The position numbers and the translations under genes are program-made. This document shows positions 25,220 through 33,962 of a DNA stretch of 64,000 bases, piece by piece. The notes under the pieces are model-generated. The model had not been told where the DNA came from and did no database searches. It saw nothing but the letters and a program-made list of their open reading frames with translations. Source of the stretch: Rhizobium sp. 16-488-2b (GTDB taxonomy: Bacteria; Pseudomonadota; Alphaproteobacteria; Rhizobiales; Rhizobiaceae); the NCBI RefSeq assembly GCF_017741815.1, contig NZ_JAGHMF010000026.1, positions 1 to 64,000 of the forward strand, in the 5' to 3' direction. Numbering within the stretch: position 1 is the stretch's first letter; each line of letters starts with the position of its first letter.

Positions 25220-25308
25220 GTCCACTTGGTCCCTGTCCACTTGGCCCTTTGTGTTCCAGTTGGCCCTTTTGAGGTCAGGCCAGAATATGGGGGGTCTTCG
25301 GCTGCGAT

Positions 25309-25614
25309 TCAATCGATCCGCCGCGCCGCGGCCTTCTCCATCAGGCCCGCCAGCTTGAAATCGAGCTCCGTCAGCCCGTCGGCCGAATGGGTGCTGAGCG
25401 TCACATCCACCTTGGAATAGACGTTGAACCATTCCGGATGGTGGTCGAGCTTTTCGGCGGCAAGGGCTACCTCCGTCATGAAGCCGAAGGCCTCGACGAA
25501 GTTTTTGAACTTGTAGCTCCTGGTGATCGACTTGCCGCCGTCGCCAAGCGACCAGCCGTCGAGTTTCGCCAGTTCGTCGCTGATCGCCTGGCGTTCCAGT
25601 TTGTCCCGTTTCAT
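25309..25614 (-). CDS. phhB: Pterin-4a-carbinolamine dehydratase
   Basis: A 101-residue enzyme of the PCD/DCoH family, which dehydrates 4a-hydroxytetrahydropterin formed by aromatic amino-acid hydroxylases. The diagnostic EKLDHHPEWFNVYSKVDVTL covers residues 54-73 with H58-H59-P60, and the later THSADGLTELD is also conserved. The start MKRDKLER at 25614 gives the family length. No hydroxylase gene lies in the window. It is divergent from the tyrosine phosphatase pseudogene, 33 bp apart. Confidence 0.93.
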   Translation of the reverse strand: MKRDKLERQAISDELAKLDGWSLGDGGKSITRSYKFKNFVEAFGFMTEVALAAEKLDHHPEWFNVYSKVDVTLSTHSADGLTELDFKLAGLMEKAAARRID

Positions 25615-25647
25615 GCGATTGTCCTTTGCGTTCACCATGGGTCTCTT

Positions 25648-26148
25648 ATGAAACGCACCAGTATCCTGTTTGTTTGCATGGGCAATATCTGCCGCTCGCC
25701 GCTGGCCGAAGGCGTCTTCAGCCACCTCGCCTCGCAAGCCGGCCTCTCCGACCGCTTTCTTGTCGATTCCGCCGGCACCGGCAGCTGGCATGAGGGCGAT
25801 GAGCCCGACAGACGGTCGATCGCGACTGCCCGCCACCACGGCATAGACATATCAGCTCAGCGCGCGCGGCGCATCCGCAAGCATGATTTTGCCGATTTCG
25901 ATCTGATCATTGCCATGGACCGAAACAACGTCGCCGCCTTGAAGGCGCTCGATCGCGATGCAGGGAACATCCATCTGTTCGGTGATCTGGCGCTCGGGAG
26001 CGGAGAGGATATCCCCGATCCCTAATATGGCGGCGCCGATGGCTTCGAGGCGGTTTATGCCAGGCTCTTGGCCGGCTGCAGGAAGCTGTTGTCGACGCTC
26101 GGCGCAGACAGCGCCTCGCGCAGCGGGAACACCTCTTCCGTCAGATAA
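25648..26148 (+). pseudogene. Low-molecular-weight protein-tyrosine phosphatase with premature stop
   Basis: The frame encodes 125 residues of an LMW-PTP: P-loop C10-x5-R16 (CMGNICRSP), then VDSAGTGSWHEGD, then EDIPDP with the general acid D124. A TAA at 26023-26025 stands where the family has the first Tyr of DPYY. The same frame then continues YGGADGFEAVYARLLAGCRK and on to a second stop at 26146-26148, exactly the expected C terminus. So one base change truncates an otherwise intact 166-codon gene, removing the last helix. The lost part overlaps the convergent thpR gene by 94 bp. Activity of the truncated form is doubtful. Confidence 0.85.
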
Positions 26149-26648
26149 GGCCCGCCGCCGACCGAATCGCGCGACGAGAGAAGCACGAAGCGCGGCACGG
26201 TGAAGGATGCGGTCTGGAAATTGCCGCGTCCGGCAAGATAATGCACCACATCGTCGACGCGCGAGGATTTCAGCCGCGCCAGCGTCACATGCGGAGTGAA
26301 CTTGCGCGGATCCGGCGGAAGGCCGATCCGCTGGCAGATCCGCTCGATTTCGGCCTGCAGGGCATACATTTCGGGATTTTGCGTGACACCGGCCCAGACC
26401 GAATGCGGTTTCTTCGAGCCGAAAGCGCCGATACCGTCGAGCTTGATCTGGAATTCCGGCCTGTCGATGCGGTCGAGCCGGTCGACGATCTCGTCGGCCG
26501 TGCGATTATCGACATCACCGATGAAGCGCAGGGTGATGTGGTAGTTTTCCACATCGATCCATCGGGCGCCAGGGAGACCACCGCGCAACAATGACAGGCT
26601 CATCGCCGCATTGCGCGGAATTTCGAGGGCGGTAAACAGTCTCGGCAT
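26055..26648 (-). CDS. thpR: RNA 2',3'-cyclic phosphodiesterase (2H family)
   Basis: A 197-residue enzyme of the 2H phosphoesterase family that opens 2',3'-cyclic phosphate ends of RNA and can ligate tRNA halves in vitro. The two catalytic H-x-T/S motifs are HITL at residues 37-40 and HVTL at 120-123. The start MPRLFTALEIPR at 26648 is preceded by GGGGAG. Its 3' end overlaps the now untranslated tail of the tyrosine phosphatase pseudogene; tesA lies upstream in the same orientation. Confidence 0.92.
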   Translation of the reverse strand: MPRLFTALEIPRNAAMSLSLLRGGLPGARWIDVENYHITLRFIGDVDNRTADEIVDRLDRIDRPEFQIKLDGIGAFGSKKPHSVWAGVTQNPEMYALQAEIERICQRIGLPPDPRKFTPHVTLARLKSSRVDDVVHYLAGRGNFQTASFTVPRFVLLSSRDSVGGGPYLTEEVFPLREALSAPSVDNSFLQPAKSLA

Positions 26649-26716
26649 AACGAGCACTCCCCGAATCTTTTGCAGGTGCTCACACGGAATCACGCATTGA
26701 TCACGTGCGCAAGTCC

Positions 26717-27361
26717 CTAATTCTTCACAGTCGGCAACGTTCCAATGAATTGTGTGATTGCCGGTTCCATCTTTTGAACCATGGTATCCACGCCTTTGGA
26801 ATTGGGGTGCATGCCGTCTTCCAGCTTCAGCGACGCATCGAGAACGACGCCGTCTAGGAAGAACGGATAGAGCGTAAGGCCATGTTTTTTGGCGAGTTTC
26901 TCGTAGATCGGGTTGAACCGCGCGGCGTAGTCGCCACCCATGTTCGGCGGCGCCATCATGCCGGCGAGGAAGACCGCGATCCCGCGCTCCTTGAGCCGGG
27001 TAATCATTTGGTCGAGATTCTTCTCACTTTGTTCGGGCGCGATACCGCGCAGCGCGTCGTTGGCGCCGAGCTCCAGAATGACCGCATCGGTGCCATCAGG
27101 CACCGACCAGTCAATGCGCGAAAGCCCGCCCGTCGTGGTGTCGCCGGACACGCCTGCGTTCGCCACCGTAACATCGAGTCCCTTGGCCTTCAGCGCCGCC
27201 TGCAGTTTCTCCGGAAAGCCGTCGCCGGGCGGCAATTGATATCCCGCCATCAGGCTGTCGCCGAAGCCGACGAGATTGATCGTGCGCGCCTGCGCTGAAA
27301 CCGAAAGCATCATCGAAAAGACGATGACAGCGATGTGAAGACCCGCAACTTTAAATCTCAT
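26717..27361 (-). CDS. tesA: Arylesterase / acyl-CoA thioesterase I (SGNH hydrolase)
   Basis: A 214-residue periplasmic lipolytic enzyme with a signal peptide (residues 1-25, ending AQA). The SGNH residues are S36 in GDSL, G73 region (VSGDTTTGG), N101 in GANDALRG, and D182/H185 in EDGMHPN. It cleaves short acyl thioesters and esters. It is divergent from an ABC ATPase/permease pair, the same arrangement as tesA-ybbA-ybbP in E. coli, which supports both assignments. Confidence 0.93.
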   Translation of the reverse strand: MRFKVAGLHIAVIVFSMMLSVSAQARTINLVGFGDSLMAGYQLPPGDGFPEKLQAALKAKGLDVTVANAGVSGDTTTGGLSRIDWSVPDGTDAVILELGANDALRGIAPEQSEKNLDQMITRLKERGIAVFLAGMMAPPNMGGDYAARFNPIYEKLAKKHGLTLYPFFLDGVVLDASLKLEDGMHPNSKGVDTMVQKMEPAITQFIGTLPTVKN

Positions 27362-27417
27362 CCCATTGTCCCTAAATTGGCGGCAGCTGGGCTTTCATAT
27401 AGGTAGGGCATTTACCG

Positions 27418-28125
27418 TTGGCAAAAACCATCATCGATCTGAAACGGGCCGATCTGACGCTCGGCAGTGCCGCGGCCTCCGTGCATGTCCTGAAGGGCAT
27501 CGATCTCGAGATCGCCGCCGGTGAATCGGTCGGTATCGTCGGCCCTTCCGGCTCCGGCAAGTCGACGCTGCTGATGGTGCTTGCTGGTCTCGAGCGGCTG
27601 GATAGCGGCGAGATATCAATCAACGAAGCCCCCCTGCATACGATGAGCGAGGATCAGGTCGCCGATTTCCGTGGCCGCAACATCGGCATCGTCTTCCAGT
27701 CCTTCCACCTGATCGCCAACATGACGGCGCTTGAAAACGTCGCCGTGCCGCTCGAGCTCGCCAACGTCGCCAATCCCTTCGAGATCGCTCGCCGCGAGCT
27801 GAAATCCGTCGGCCTCGGCGACCGGTTGAACCACTATCCCGGCCAGCTTTCCGGTGGCGAGCAGCAGCGCGTGGCGATCGCTCGCGCGCTTGCGCCATCG
27901 CCGGCGCTCCTGATCGCGGATGAACCAACAGGCAATCTCGACACCGACACCGGCCGCCAGATCGCAGATCTCCTGTTTTCCAAGCAGGCCGAGCGCGGCA
28001 TGACGCTTGTCCTCGTCACCCACGATAACGCGCTCGCCAAGCGCTGCTCGCGCCAGATCCGCGTCCGCTCCGGCAAGATAGAGGGCGACAGCGCCGCGAT
28101 TGAAGCCGAAGTGGCCATTGCATGA
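27418..28125 (+). CDS. ABC transporter ATP-binding protein (YbbA/LolD-like)
   Basis: A 235-residue ATPase of the MacB/LolD class. Walker A GPSGSGKST is at residues 42-50, Q-loop in VFQSFHLIANM, signature LSGGEQQRVAIARAL, Walker B LLIADEPTGNLD. It starts with TTG at 27418, divergent from tesA and separated by 56 bp. It overlaps the permease gene by 4 nt. In E. coli the equivalent YbbA-YbbP has no proven substrate; the class works by mechanotransmission rather than classical import. Confidence 0.9.
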   Translation: MAKTIIDLKRADLTLGSAAASVHVLKGIDLEIAAGESVGIVGPSGSGKSTLLMVLAGLERLDSGEISINEAPLHTMSEDQVADFRGRNIGIVFQSFHLIANMTALENVAVPLELANVANPFEIARRELKSVGLGDRLNHYPGQLSGGEQQRVAIARALAPSPALLIADEPTGNLDTDTGRQIADLLFSKQAERGMTLVLVTHDNALAKRCSRQIRVRSGKIEGDSAAIEAEVAIA

Positions 28126-30665
28126 CGCTGATCACCCCGCGTATCGCGCTCGCCTTCCGTCTTGCCCTTCGTGAGCTGCGCGGCGGCCTGAGAGGCTTTT
28201 ACATCTTCCTCGCCTGCATCGCGCTCGGCACCGGCGCGATTGCCGCGGTCAACTCGGTCTCGCAGTCGATCACCGACACGATTGCCACGCGCGGCCAGGA
28301 GATTCTGGCCGGCGACGTGCGCTTCGAGCTCAACAACCGCGAGGCGGCCGCCAACGAGCTGGATTTCCTGCGCTCGCTCGGCAAGGTCTCGGTATCGACG
28401 GGACTGCGCTCCATGGCCCGCAAGCCTGATGGATCGGATCAGGCGCTGGTCGAGGTCAAGGCCGTCGACGACGCCTATCCGCTCTATGGCAGCTTCGAGG
28501 CCGAGCCCAACTACCCGCTGCATACGCTTCTTGCCGATCAGGACGGCACCTATGGCGCGTTGGCCGCGCCACTGCTTCTGGAGCGTCTCGGCCTCAAGAT
28601 CGGCGACGAGCTGCTGCTCGGCAACGTCATCGTCAACATCACCGGCACGGTGAAGACCGAACCGGACGCGGTCTCCGAAGGCTTCGGCTTCGCGCCGCGC
28701 CTGATGGTGAGCCGCCAGGCTCTGCAGGCCTCGGGCCTGATCCAGACCGGCAGCCTCGTGGAGCACAGCTACAAGATCAAGCTGAACGACCGATCGGACA
28801 TGGCAGGCATCCGCGACCGCGCCACCAAGGATTTCCCCTCGGCCGGCTGGTCGATCCGCACGAGCGACCGCGCCGCCCCTTCGCTTACCGAAAACATCGA
28901 GCGATTCTCGCAGTTCCTGACACTGGTTGGCCTGACCGCGCTGATCGTCGGCGGCGTCGGCGTGGCGAATGCGGTGCGCGCCTTCCTCGACGCCAAGCGC
29001 ACGACGATCGCCACCTTCAAGTGCCTGGGCGCCCCGGCCTCGACCGTTGTCCTCATCTACCTCTTCCAGATCGGCCTCATCGCGCTGGGCGGCATCGCAA
29101 TCGGCCTCGTCATCGGCGCGTTGGCCCCCATTCTGGCGGCCCAGTTCCTGGCGCAGTTCCTGCCGGTCTCGACCGCGCCGACGCTCTATCCGGTGGCTCT
29201 GTCGCTGGCCGTGCTCTTCGGTGTGCTGACGACGCTCGCCTTCGCCATCATGCCGCTCGGCCATGCCCGCGAAGTGCCGCCGACGGCGCTGTTTCGCGAG
29301 CAGGGCTTCGAGGCCCGTCGCCTGCCTTCCTGGCCCTACATTCTGATGGCCGCCGTCTTCCTGGCAGCCCTTGCAGCCCTTGCGGTGGCGACCGCCCATG
29401 ATCGCTTCATCGCGATCGTCTTCATCGGCGCCATCGCCTTTGCCTTCGTCGTCCTGCGGCTGGTGGCTGCCGGCATTGCTTGGCTTGCCCGCCGCAGCCC
29501 GCGTGTCAACTCGCCGGCGCTGAGGCTTGCGATCGGCAATATCCACCGCCCCGGCGCGCTTACACCTTCCGTCGTGCTCTCGCTTGGCCTCGGCCTGGCG
29601 CTGCTCGTCACCCTGACGCTGATCGACGGCAATCTGAGACAGCAGCTCACCGGCCGCATGGCTGATGGCGCACCGAACTTCTTCTTCGTCGACATCCAGG
29701 GCGCCGAACTCGACGGCTTCCGCAATCTGGTGAAGACCGATGCGCCCGATGGCAAGCTGGTCGAGGTGCCGATGCTGCGCGGCCGTATCCTTGCCTTCAA
29801 CGGCGAGGACGTGACCAAGCGCAAGGTGCCGCCATCGGGCCAGTGGGTGCTGCGCGGCGACCGTGGCATCACCTACTCCGATACACTTCCCGAAAACGCC
29901 GTGCTGACCGAGGGCACATGGTGGGACAAGGATTACAGCGGCGAGCCGCTGGTGTCGTTTTCAGCGGAAGAGGCGGGCGAACTCGGCCTCAAGGTCGGCG
30001 ATACCGTCACCGTCAACGTTCTCGGCCGCAACATGACGGCGAAGATCGCCAATCTACGCAAGGTGCAGTGGGAGAGCCTGTCGATCAACTTCGTCATGGT
30101 CTTCTCGCCCAACACCTTCAAGGGTGCCCCGCATGCCTGGCTGGCGACGCTTACCGATCCCAAGGCGACATCCTCGCAGGAAGCCGCGATCCTGAAATCG
30201 GTGACCAACACCTATCCGACGATCACCAGCGTGCGCGTCAAGGATGCGATCGACATCGTCAATTCGCTGGTGGCGCAGCTGGCAACCGCGATCCGCGCCG
30301 CGGCCTCCGTCGCCCTCATCGCCTCGGTGCTGGTGCTCGCAGGCGCGCTTGCCGCTGGCAACCGCGCCCGCACCCATGATGCCGTGGTGCTGAAGACGCT
30401 CGGCGCCACAAGGCGCATGCTGATGCGCGCCTTCTGCTACGAGTATCTGATCCTCGGGCTCGCGACGGCCGTCTTCGCGCTGCTCTCGGGCGGCGTCGCC
30501 GCCTGGTTCATCGTCGCCCGCATCATGAAGATCCCCTCGCAGTTCCTGCCTGACGTCGCCGGTATGACGATCGTCACGGCCTTGGTGCTGACCGTCGGCA
30601 TCGGCCTGATCGGCACATGGCGCATTCTCGGCCAGAAGGCGGCACCCGTTTTGCGCGAGCTCTGA
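28122..30665 (+). CDS. ABC transporter permease, FtsX/YbbP-like
   Basis: A large 847-residue permease with two FtsX domains. An N-terminal helix (residues about 20-40) is followed by a periplasmic domain, then three helices near 255-370 (VGLTALIVGGVGVANAVRAF, LIYLFQIGLIALGGIAIGLV), a short helical middle part near 405-480, a second large periplasmic domain, and three C-terminal helices from about 715. This is the YbbP layout. It is translationally coupled to the ATPase gene and most likely handles lipids or toxic compounds in the envelope (inference). Confidence 0.9.
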   Translation: MTLITPRIALAFRLALRELRGGLRGFYIFLACIALGTGAIAAVNSVSQSITDTIATRGQEILAGDVRFELNNREAAANELDFLRSLGKVSVSTGLRSMARKPDGSDQALVEVKAVDDAYPLYGSFEAEPNYPLHTLLADQDGTYGALAAPLLLERLGLKIGDELLLGNVIVNITGTVKTEPDAVSEGFGFAPRLMVSRQALQASGLIQTGSLVEHSYKIKLNDRSDMAGIRDRATKDFPSAGWSIRTSDRAAPSLTENIERFSQFLTLVGLTALIVGGVGVANAVRAFLDAKRTTIATFKCLGAPASTVVLIYLFQIGLIALGGIAIGLVIGALAPILAAQFLAQFLPVSTAPTLYPVALSLAVLFGVLTTLAFAIMPLGHAREVPPTALFREQGFEARRLPSWPYILMAAVFLAALAALAVATAHDRFIAIVFIGAIAFAFVVLRLVAAGIAWLARRSPRVNSPALRLAIGNIHRPGALTPSVVLSLGLGLALLVTLTLIDGNLRQQLTGRMADGAPNFFFVDIQGAELDGFRNLVKTDAPDGKLVEVPMLRGRILAFNGEDVTKRKVPPSGQWVLRGDRGITYSDTLPENAVLTEGTWWDKDYSGEPLVSFSAEEAGELGLKVGDTVTVNVLGRNMTAKIANLRKVQWESLSINFVMVFSPNTFKGAPHAWLATLTDPKATSSQEAAILKSVTNTYPTITSVRVKDAIDIVNSLVAQLATAIRAAASVALIASVLVLAGALAAGNRARTHDAVVLKTLGATRRMLMRAFCYEYLILGLATAVFALLSGGVAAWFIVARIMKIPSQFLPDVAGMTIVTALVLTVGIGLIGTWRILGQKAAPVLREL

Positions 30666-30689
30666 GTGGCCGGGTTGAAATAATTCCGG

Positions 30690-30790
30690 CACCTTACGGC
30701 GATTTAACCCGATCGCGGGTTGCAAGGCTCTTGTTTGCAAAGGGCGAAAGGCTCATATTATCCGCAGGCATGCTGAAGCTCCGCAGCGGC
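30690..30790 (+). ncRNA. Probable ybhL leader RNA
   Basis: The 179-bp leader of the Bax-inhibitor-1 gene (an E. coli ybhL homologue) contains TTGCAAGGCTCTTG with a second TTGCAA at 30735-30740, able to pair with that at 30720-30725, followed by AAAGGGCGAAAGGCTCAT. In Rhizobiales a conserved cis-acting RNA called the ybhL motif is known upstream of exactly this gene family. I assign it from position and from these runs; boundaries are approximate and I have not fitted a covariance model. Confidence 0.5.
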
Positions 30791-30844
30791 GCCCGGGCAA
30801 GAAAACCCGACACCGTGTTCATTCGGAGCTGACAAGAGGAAATC

Positions 30845-31579
30845 ATGGCTGACCTAAGAAATTACCAGGGCCGCGTTCAGAGCGGTGTCCAGACCGGCGA
30901 GATCGATCAGGGCCTTCGCAGCTATATGCTGAAGGTTTACAACCTGATGGCTATCGGCCTGGCGATCACCGGCCTGGCCGCCTATTTCGCATTCACATTC
31001 GCCGTCTCCAACGGCCAGCTGACCGCATTCGGCGCAGCGATCTACACCAGCCCGCTGAAGTGGGTGGTGATCTTCGCTCCGCTGGCGCTGGTCTTCTTCC
31101 TGAGCTTCAGGATCAATTCGATGAGCGTATCGGCCGCGCAGACGACCTTCGCGGTCTATGCAGCGCTTGTCGGCCTGTCGCTGTCGTCGATCTTCCTGAT
31201 CTACACCGGCCAGAGCGTCGTGCAGACCTTCTTCGTGACGGCCGCCTCGTTCGGCGCGCTCTCGCTCTATGGCTACACGACCCGTCGTGACCTTTCGGCC
31301 ATGGGCTCGTTCCTGATGATGGGTCTCTTCGGCCTGATCATCGCCTCGATCGTCAACATCTTCCTGGCCTCCTCGGCCATGCAGTTCGCGATCTCGGTGA
31401 TCGGCGTGCTGATCTTCGCGGGCCTGACGGCCTACGATACGCAGCGCATCAAGGAAATGTACTACGCCGCCGACGCCACCATGGCCGGCCGCAAGGCGAT
31501 CATGGGCGCGCTGACGCTCTACCTCGACTTCATCAACCTCTTCATGTTCCTGCTGCAGTTCATGGGCAACCGCAAGTAA
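30845..31579 (+). CDS. Bax inhibitor-1/YccA (YbhL) family membrane protein
   Basis: A 244-residue inner-membrane protein with seven hydrophobic helices, the BI-1 (TMBIM) architecture. Conserved features are RSYMLKVYNLMAIGLAITGL near the N terminus, GYTTRRDLSAMGSFLMMGL in the middle and the C-terminal FAGLTAYDTQRIKEMY with LYLDFINLFMFLLQFMG. Homologues are putative calcium-leak or pH-sensing channels, and E. coli YccA modulates FtsH. GAGGAA lies 6 nt before the ATG. Two terminator hairpins follow. Confidence 0.93.
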   Translation: MADLRNYQGRVQSGVQTGEIDQGLRSYMLKVYNLMAIGLAITGLAAYFAFTFAVSNGQLTAFGAAIYTSPLKWVVIFAPLALVFFLSFRINSMSVSAAQTTFAVYAALVGLSLSSIFLIYTGQSVVQTFFVTAASFGALSLYGYTTRRDLSAMGSFLMMGLFGLIIASIVNIFLASSAMQFAISVIGVLIFAGLTAYDTQRIKEMYYAADATMAGRKAIMGALTLYLDFINLFMFLLQFMGNRK

Positions 31580-31596
31580 GACGAAGAGCGAGAGAC

Positions 31597-31685
31597 AGGG
31601 CGACGCTGTCGCCCTTGATACAGACGACACGTTCGAGACGATCAGAACCGCTTGCAGCAGGGATGTTGCAGGCGGTTTTTCTTTG
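31597..31685 (+). terminator. Tandem terminator hairpins after the BI-1 gene
   Basis: First hairpin AGGGCGAC, loop GCT, GTCGCCCT at 31597-31615. Second hairpin AACCGC-TTGCA with TGCA-GGCGGTT at 31646-31677, followed by TTTTTCTTT. The second has the T run of a true Rho-independent terminator on the plus strand. Confidence 0.8.
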
Positions 31686-31713
31686 GTCGATCGAGGGGCC
31701 TTGGGACGTGCGC

Positions 31714-32184
31714 TTAGTTGCCGGCGAAATCGACCGACGAGATATCGACGGACCATTCGAAATCGGCAGGCGAGGGGCGGCCCGGCAGGGTGTCCAGACC
31801 ACGGTAGCGGTTCAACGCCCAGCAGCTGCCGTACTCACTATGCGGCGCGATGATCTTGTCGCTGCTGAAATAATCCGAATAGACCTCGCCGCTGAACCCC
31901 GGACGCTTCGCGATCAGCCGGAAACGCACGATATTGACCTGCCGGTCGGAGGCATTCGACAGCTCGACGAAAACCGGCTTGTCCGGATCCTGGCAACCGC
32001 TGGTTCCGCTGCTCGTGCCCGACACCAGGCTCGCCGAGTTCAGCCGGTCGGATTGCTGGAAATAGAGATAGAGACCGACTGCAGCGCCGACGCAGGCAAG
32101 GGCGGCAACGACGATCAACGTGTGGCGGGGAAACAGCAGAAAGCAGACCAAGACGATCGGGACCGCGATTACCATGAAAATCAT
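31714..32184 (-). CDS. Hypothetical membrane-anchored protein
   Basis: A 156-residue protein with two N-terminal hydrophobic segments (residues about 4-19 and 22-42) and then a periplasmic-looking domain with two cysteines (SGCQDPDKPVF and SYGSCW-like region near residue 120) that could pair. The sequence FVELSNASDRQVNIVRFRLI looks like a beta-sandwich edge; no named family is recognised. ATG 32184 or 32175 may be the start. It is convergent with the BI-1 gene. Confidence 0.65.
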   Translation of the reverse strand: MIFMVIAVPIVLVCFLLFPRHTLIVVAALACVGAAVGLYLYFQQSDRLNSASLVSGTSSGTSGCQDPDKPVFVELSNASDRQVNIVRFRLIAKRPGFSGEVYSDYFSSDKIIAPHSEYGSCWALNRYRGLDTLPGRPSPADFEWSVDISSVDFAGN

Positions 32185-32378
32185 TAGGTCTGCTCCATTT
32201 CATTCATGAGCTAAAGCAGCCAGCCGCAAGAGGCAAGGCTTTGGGAACGCCGAAGTTGCAATGCTGCTTCAGGGGGGGGAAGTTCTCAAGATGGGTATAG
32301 GTCTGAGCAGTAGACAGCGTAGCGCTGCTCGGCGAAGTAGGCGATGAACAGTCATCGACGTCGTGCGCCTGGAGACGT

Positions 32379-32510
32379 GCTTAGATCCTCGGCACAAGGC
32401 CGAGGATGACGTCGACAAGGGGGTAAGTGCCTTTGTTTCAATAGGTTACCGGCGGCAACCACACACTCCGCCGTCATTCTCGGGCTCGTCCCGAGAATCT
32501 AAGCACGCTT
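32379..32510. repeat. Paired-hairpin repeat, type D
   Basis: Two hairpins in inverted orientation: TCCTCGGC-ACAAG-GCCGAGGA at 32386-32406 and TTCTCGGG-CTCGT-CCCGAGAA at 32477-32497, with TTTCAATAGGTTAC between them at 32436-32449. It lies in the 458-bp gap between the hypothetical membrane protein and the GNAT gene. The first 190 bp of that gap (32185-32378) show nothing I can name. Confidence 0.8.
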
Positions 32511-32642
32511 CCAAGGATGCGACGCTAATGGACCACCCGCCCCCTCCCAACCATCGCAGCCCGTCTGCTTCCCCCTTGCCAACTGCCGCTGCGAATGCTC
32601 TTCAAGCAACGAACACCATCTCTCCAGACATCGGCCCGCCCC

Positions 32643-33200
32643 ATGCCCGTTCTCCTCCGCGACGCTTCCCTTTCCGACATCGACGCGATCACCGCCATCT
32701 ACCGTGAATCCGTGCTGAACGGCGTCGCGAGCTATGAGATCTCCCCGCCGGATCGCGACGAGATGGCGGCGCGCTTCGAAGCAATCGTGTCGAAGGGCTA
32801 CCCCTATATCGCCGCCGTGGGCGAGACCGGCGCGCTCGTCGGTTATGCCTATGCATCGGCTTTCCGCACACGGCCGGCCTATCGCTTCATGGTCGAGGAT
32901 TCGATCTATCTGGCGCCGGAAGCGCAGGGCAGAGGCATCGGCAAGCGGTTGCTGGAGGAGTTGATAGCGCGAACGACCACGCTCGGCTTCCGCCAGATGA
33001 TCGCCGTGATCGGCGGTGCGCATCCGGCCTCGATCGCGCTGCATGCAAGCCATGGCTTCGTGGAGATCGGCCGCATCAAGGGCTCCGGCTTCAAACAGGG
33101 GCGCTGGCTGGACACGATGCTGATGCAGCGTGTGCTCGGCGCCGGCACTGCGACCGATCCCGATCCAGACACCTATCCGGGCACGCTGTTTCTGGGTTGA
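32643..33200 (+). CDS. GNAT N-acetyltransferase, phosphinothricin-acetyltransferase-like
   Basis: A 185-residue single-domain GNAT enzyme with the layout of the PAT/YncA branch: VLLRDASLSDIDAITAIY at the N terminus, FMVEDSIYLAPEAQGRGIGK with the acetyl-CoA loop at residues 95-100, then IAVIGGAHPASIALHASHGF. E. coli and Salmonella YncA/MnaT acetylate methionine sulfone and sulfoximine, so herbicide resistance need not be the natural role. ATG 32643 matches the family start. It is convergent with the DUF2794 gene, 6 bp away. Confidence 0.88.
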   Translation: MPVLLRDASLSDIDAITAIYRESVLNGVASYEISPPDRDEMAARFEAIVSKGYPYIAAVGETGALVGYAYASAFRTRPAYRFMVEDSIYLAPEAQGRGIGKRLLEELIARTTTLGFRQMIAVIGGAHPASIALHASHGFVEIGRIKGSGFKQGRWLDTMLMQRVLGAGTATDPDPDTYPGTLFLG

Positions 33201-33206
33201 TGGCGC

Positions 33207-33608
33207 CTATTTCTCGACAAGCTTCAGCGACTTGTTGAACACCTTCAGCACCTGCTGCAGGTCGTGGCCGCGCTTCAGAATCTGGCCGTGGGTGTTGACG
33301 ACGGAATAGGCGCCCTGCTTGGCGGCGAGCTTGGGATTCTTTTCGATACGGAAGAGCGGCATTTCGCCGGAGCGCTTGAAGACGGAGAAGACGGCAAGGT
33401 CCTTCAGGTGGTCGATCGCGTAGTCCCGCCACTCGCCTTCGCCGACCATGCGCCCGTAGATCCACAGGATCGCATCCAACTCTCGCCGGTGAAACGTCAC
33501 CGGCAACGGGTCCTTACTCTGCTTGAAGTCCCTGATATCCACGACGACGGGGGAATCGCTGTCGGTGGCCCGATTATTCCCACGCCGCAAATCCGGCTGA
33601 TCTGTCAT
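33207..33608 (-). CDS. DUF2794 domain-containing protein
   Basis: A 133-residue protein matching DUF2794, a small family restricted largely to Alphaproteobacteria. The core reads VTFHRRELDAILWIYGRMVG, EGEWRDYAIDHLKDLAVFSV and FRIEKNPKLAAKQGAYSVVN. It is basic and probably cytosolic. Function is unknown. It stands as a single gene on the minus strand. Confidence 0.85.
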   Translation of the reverse strand: MTDQPDLRRGNNRATDSDSPVVVDIRDFKQSKDPLPVTFHRRELDAILWIYGRMVGEGEWRDYAIDHLKDLAVFSVFKRSGEMPLFRIEKNPKLAAKQGAYSVVNTHGQILKRGHDLQQVLKVFNKSLKLVEK

Positions 33609-33848
33609 CAGTCTCGAATGCCTCCGTTCGTGACACGCGGGTGACAGTTTGCCTTAGCCTTTACAAATTGCAAGCGCGGCCTCGCGCGCATTAAGCATAG
33701 TCTGTGCAATCTGCCGCGTGCCGCATTTCAGTCAAAACAGCGCCTCAATTAAAAGTGAAATTCGCTCGCACTTGACCGGCGCATCCTCAGCGGGTTCGCC
33801 GACACTGAATTCTGCGCATCGTCTTTCGGCAATTTGGAGGAGATGTGA

Positions 33849-33944
33849 CTGTTTGGCGCCAGCGCGCCAAAGGGCCCGGCTGACCGTATCGACCTTAACC
33901 CCAGCCCCGAATACGATCAGTCGGGCCGCCCCGCTTCCACCTGA
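33849..33944 (+). CDS. Candidate small ORF with CTG start
   Basis: A strong ribosome-binding site, GGAGGAG (33836-33842), is followed after 6 nt by CTG 33849 opening a 31-codon frame: LFGASAPKGPADRIDLNPSP, then EYDQSGRPAST. No ATG, GTG or TTG is available in that frame, because a TGA directly precedes the CTG. The hydrophilic peptide looks protein-like, but CTG starts are rare, so this is speculative. It lies in the 473-bp gap between DUF2794 and DUF1223, followed by two palindromic repeats. Confidence 0.3.
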   Translation: MFGASAPKGPADRIDLNPSPEYDQSGRPAST

Positions 33945-33962
33945 AAAGACAGATGAAACCCT

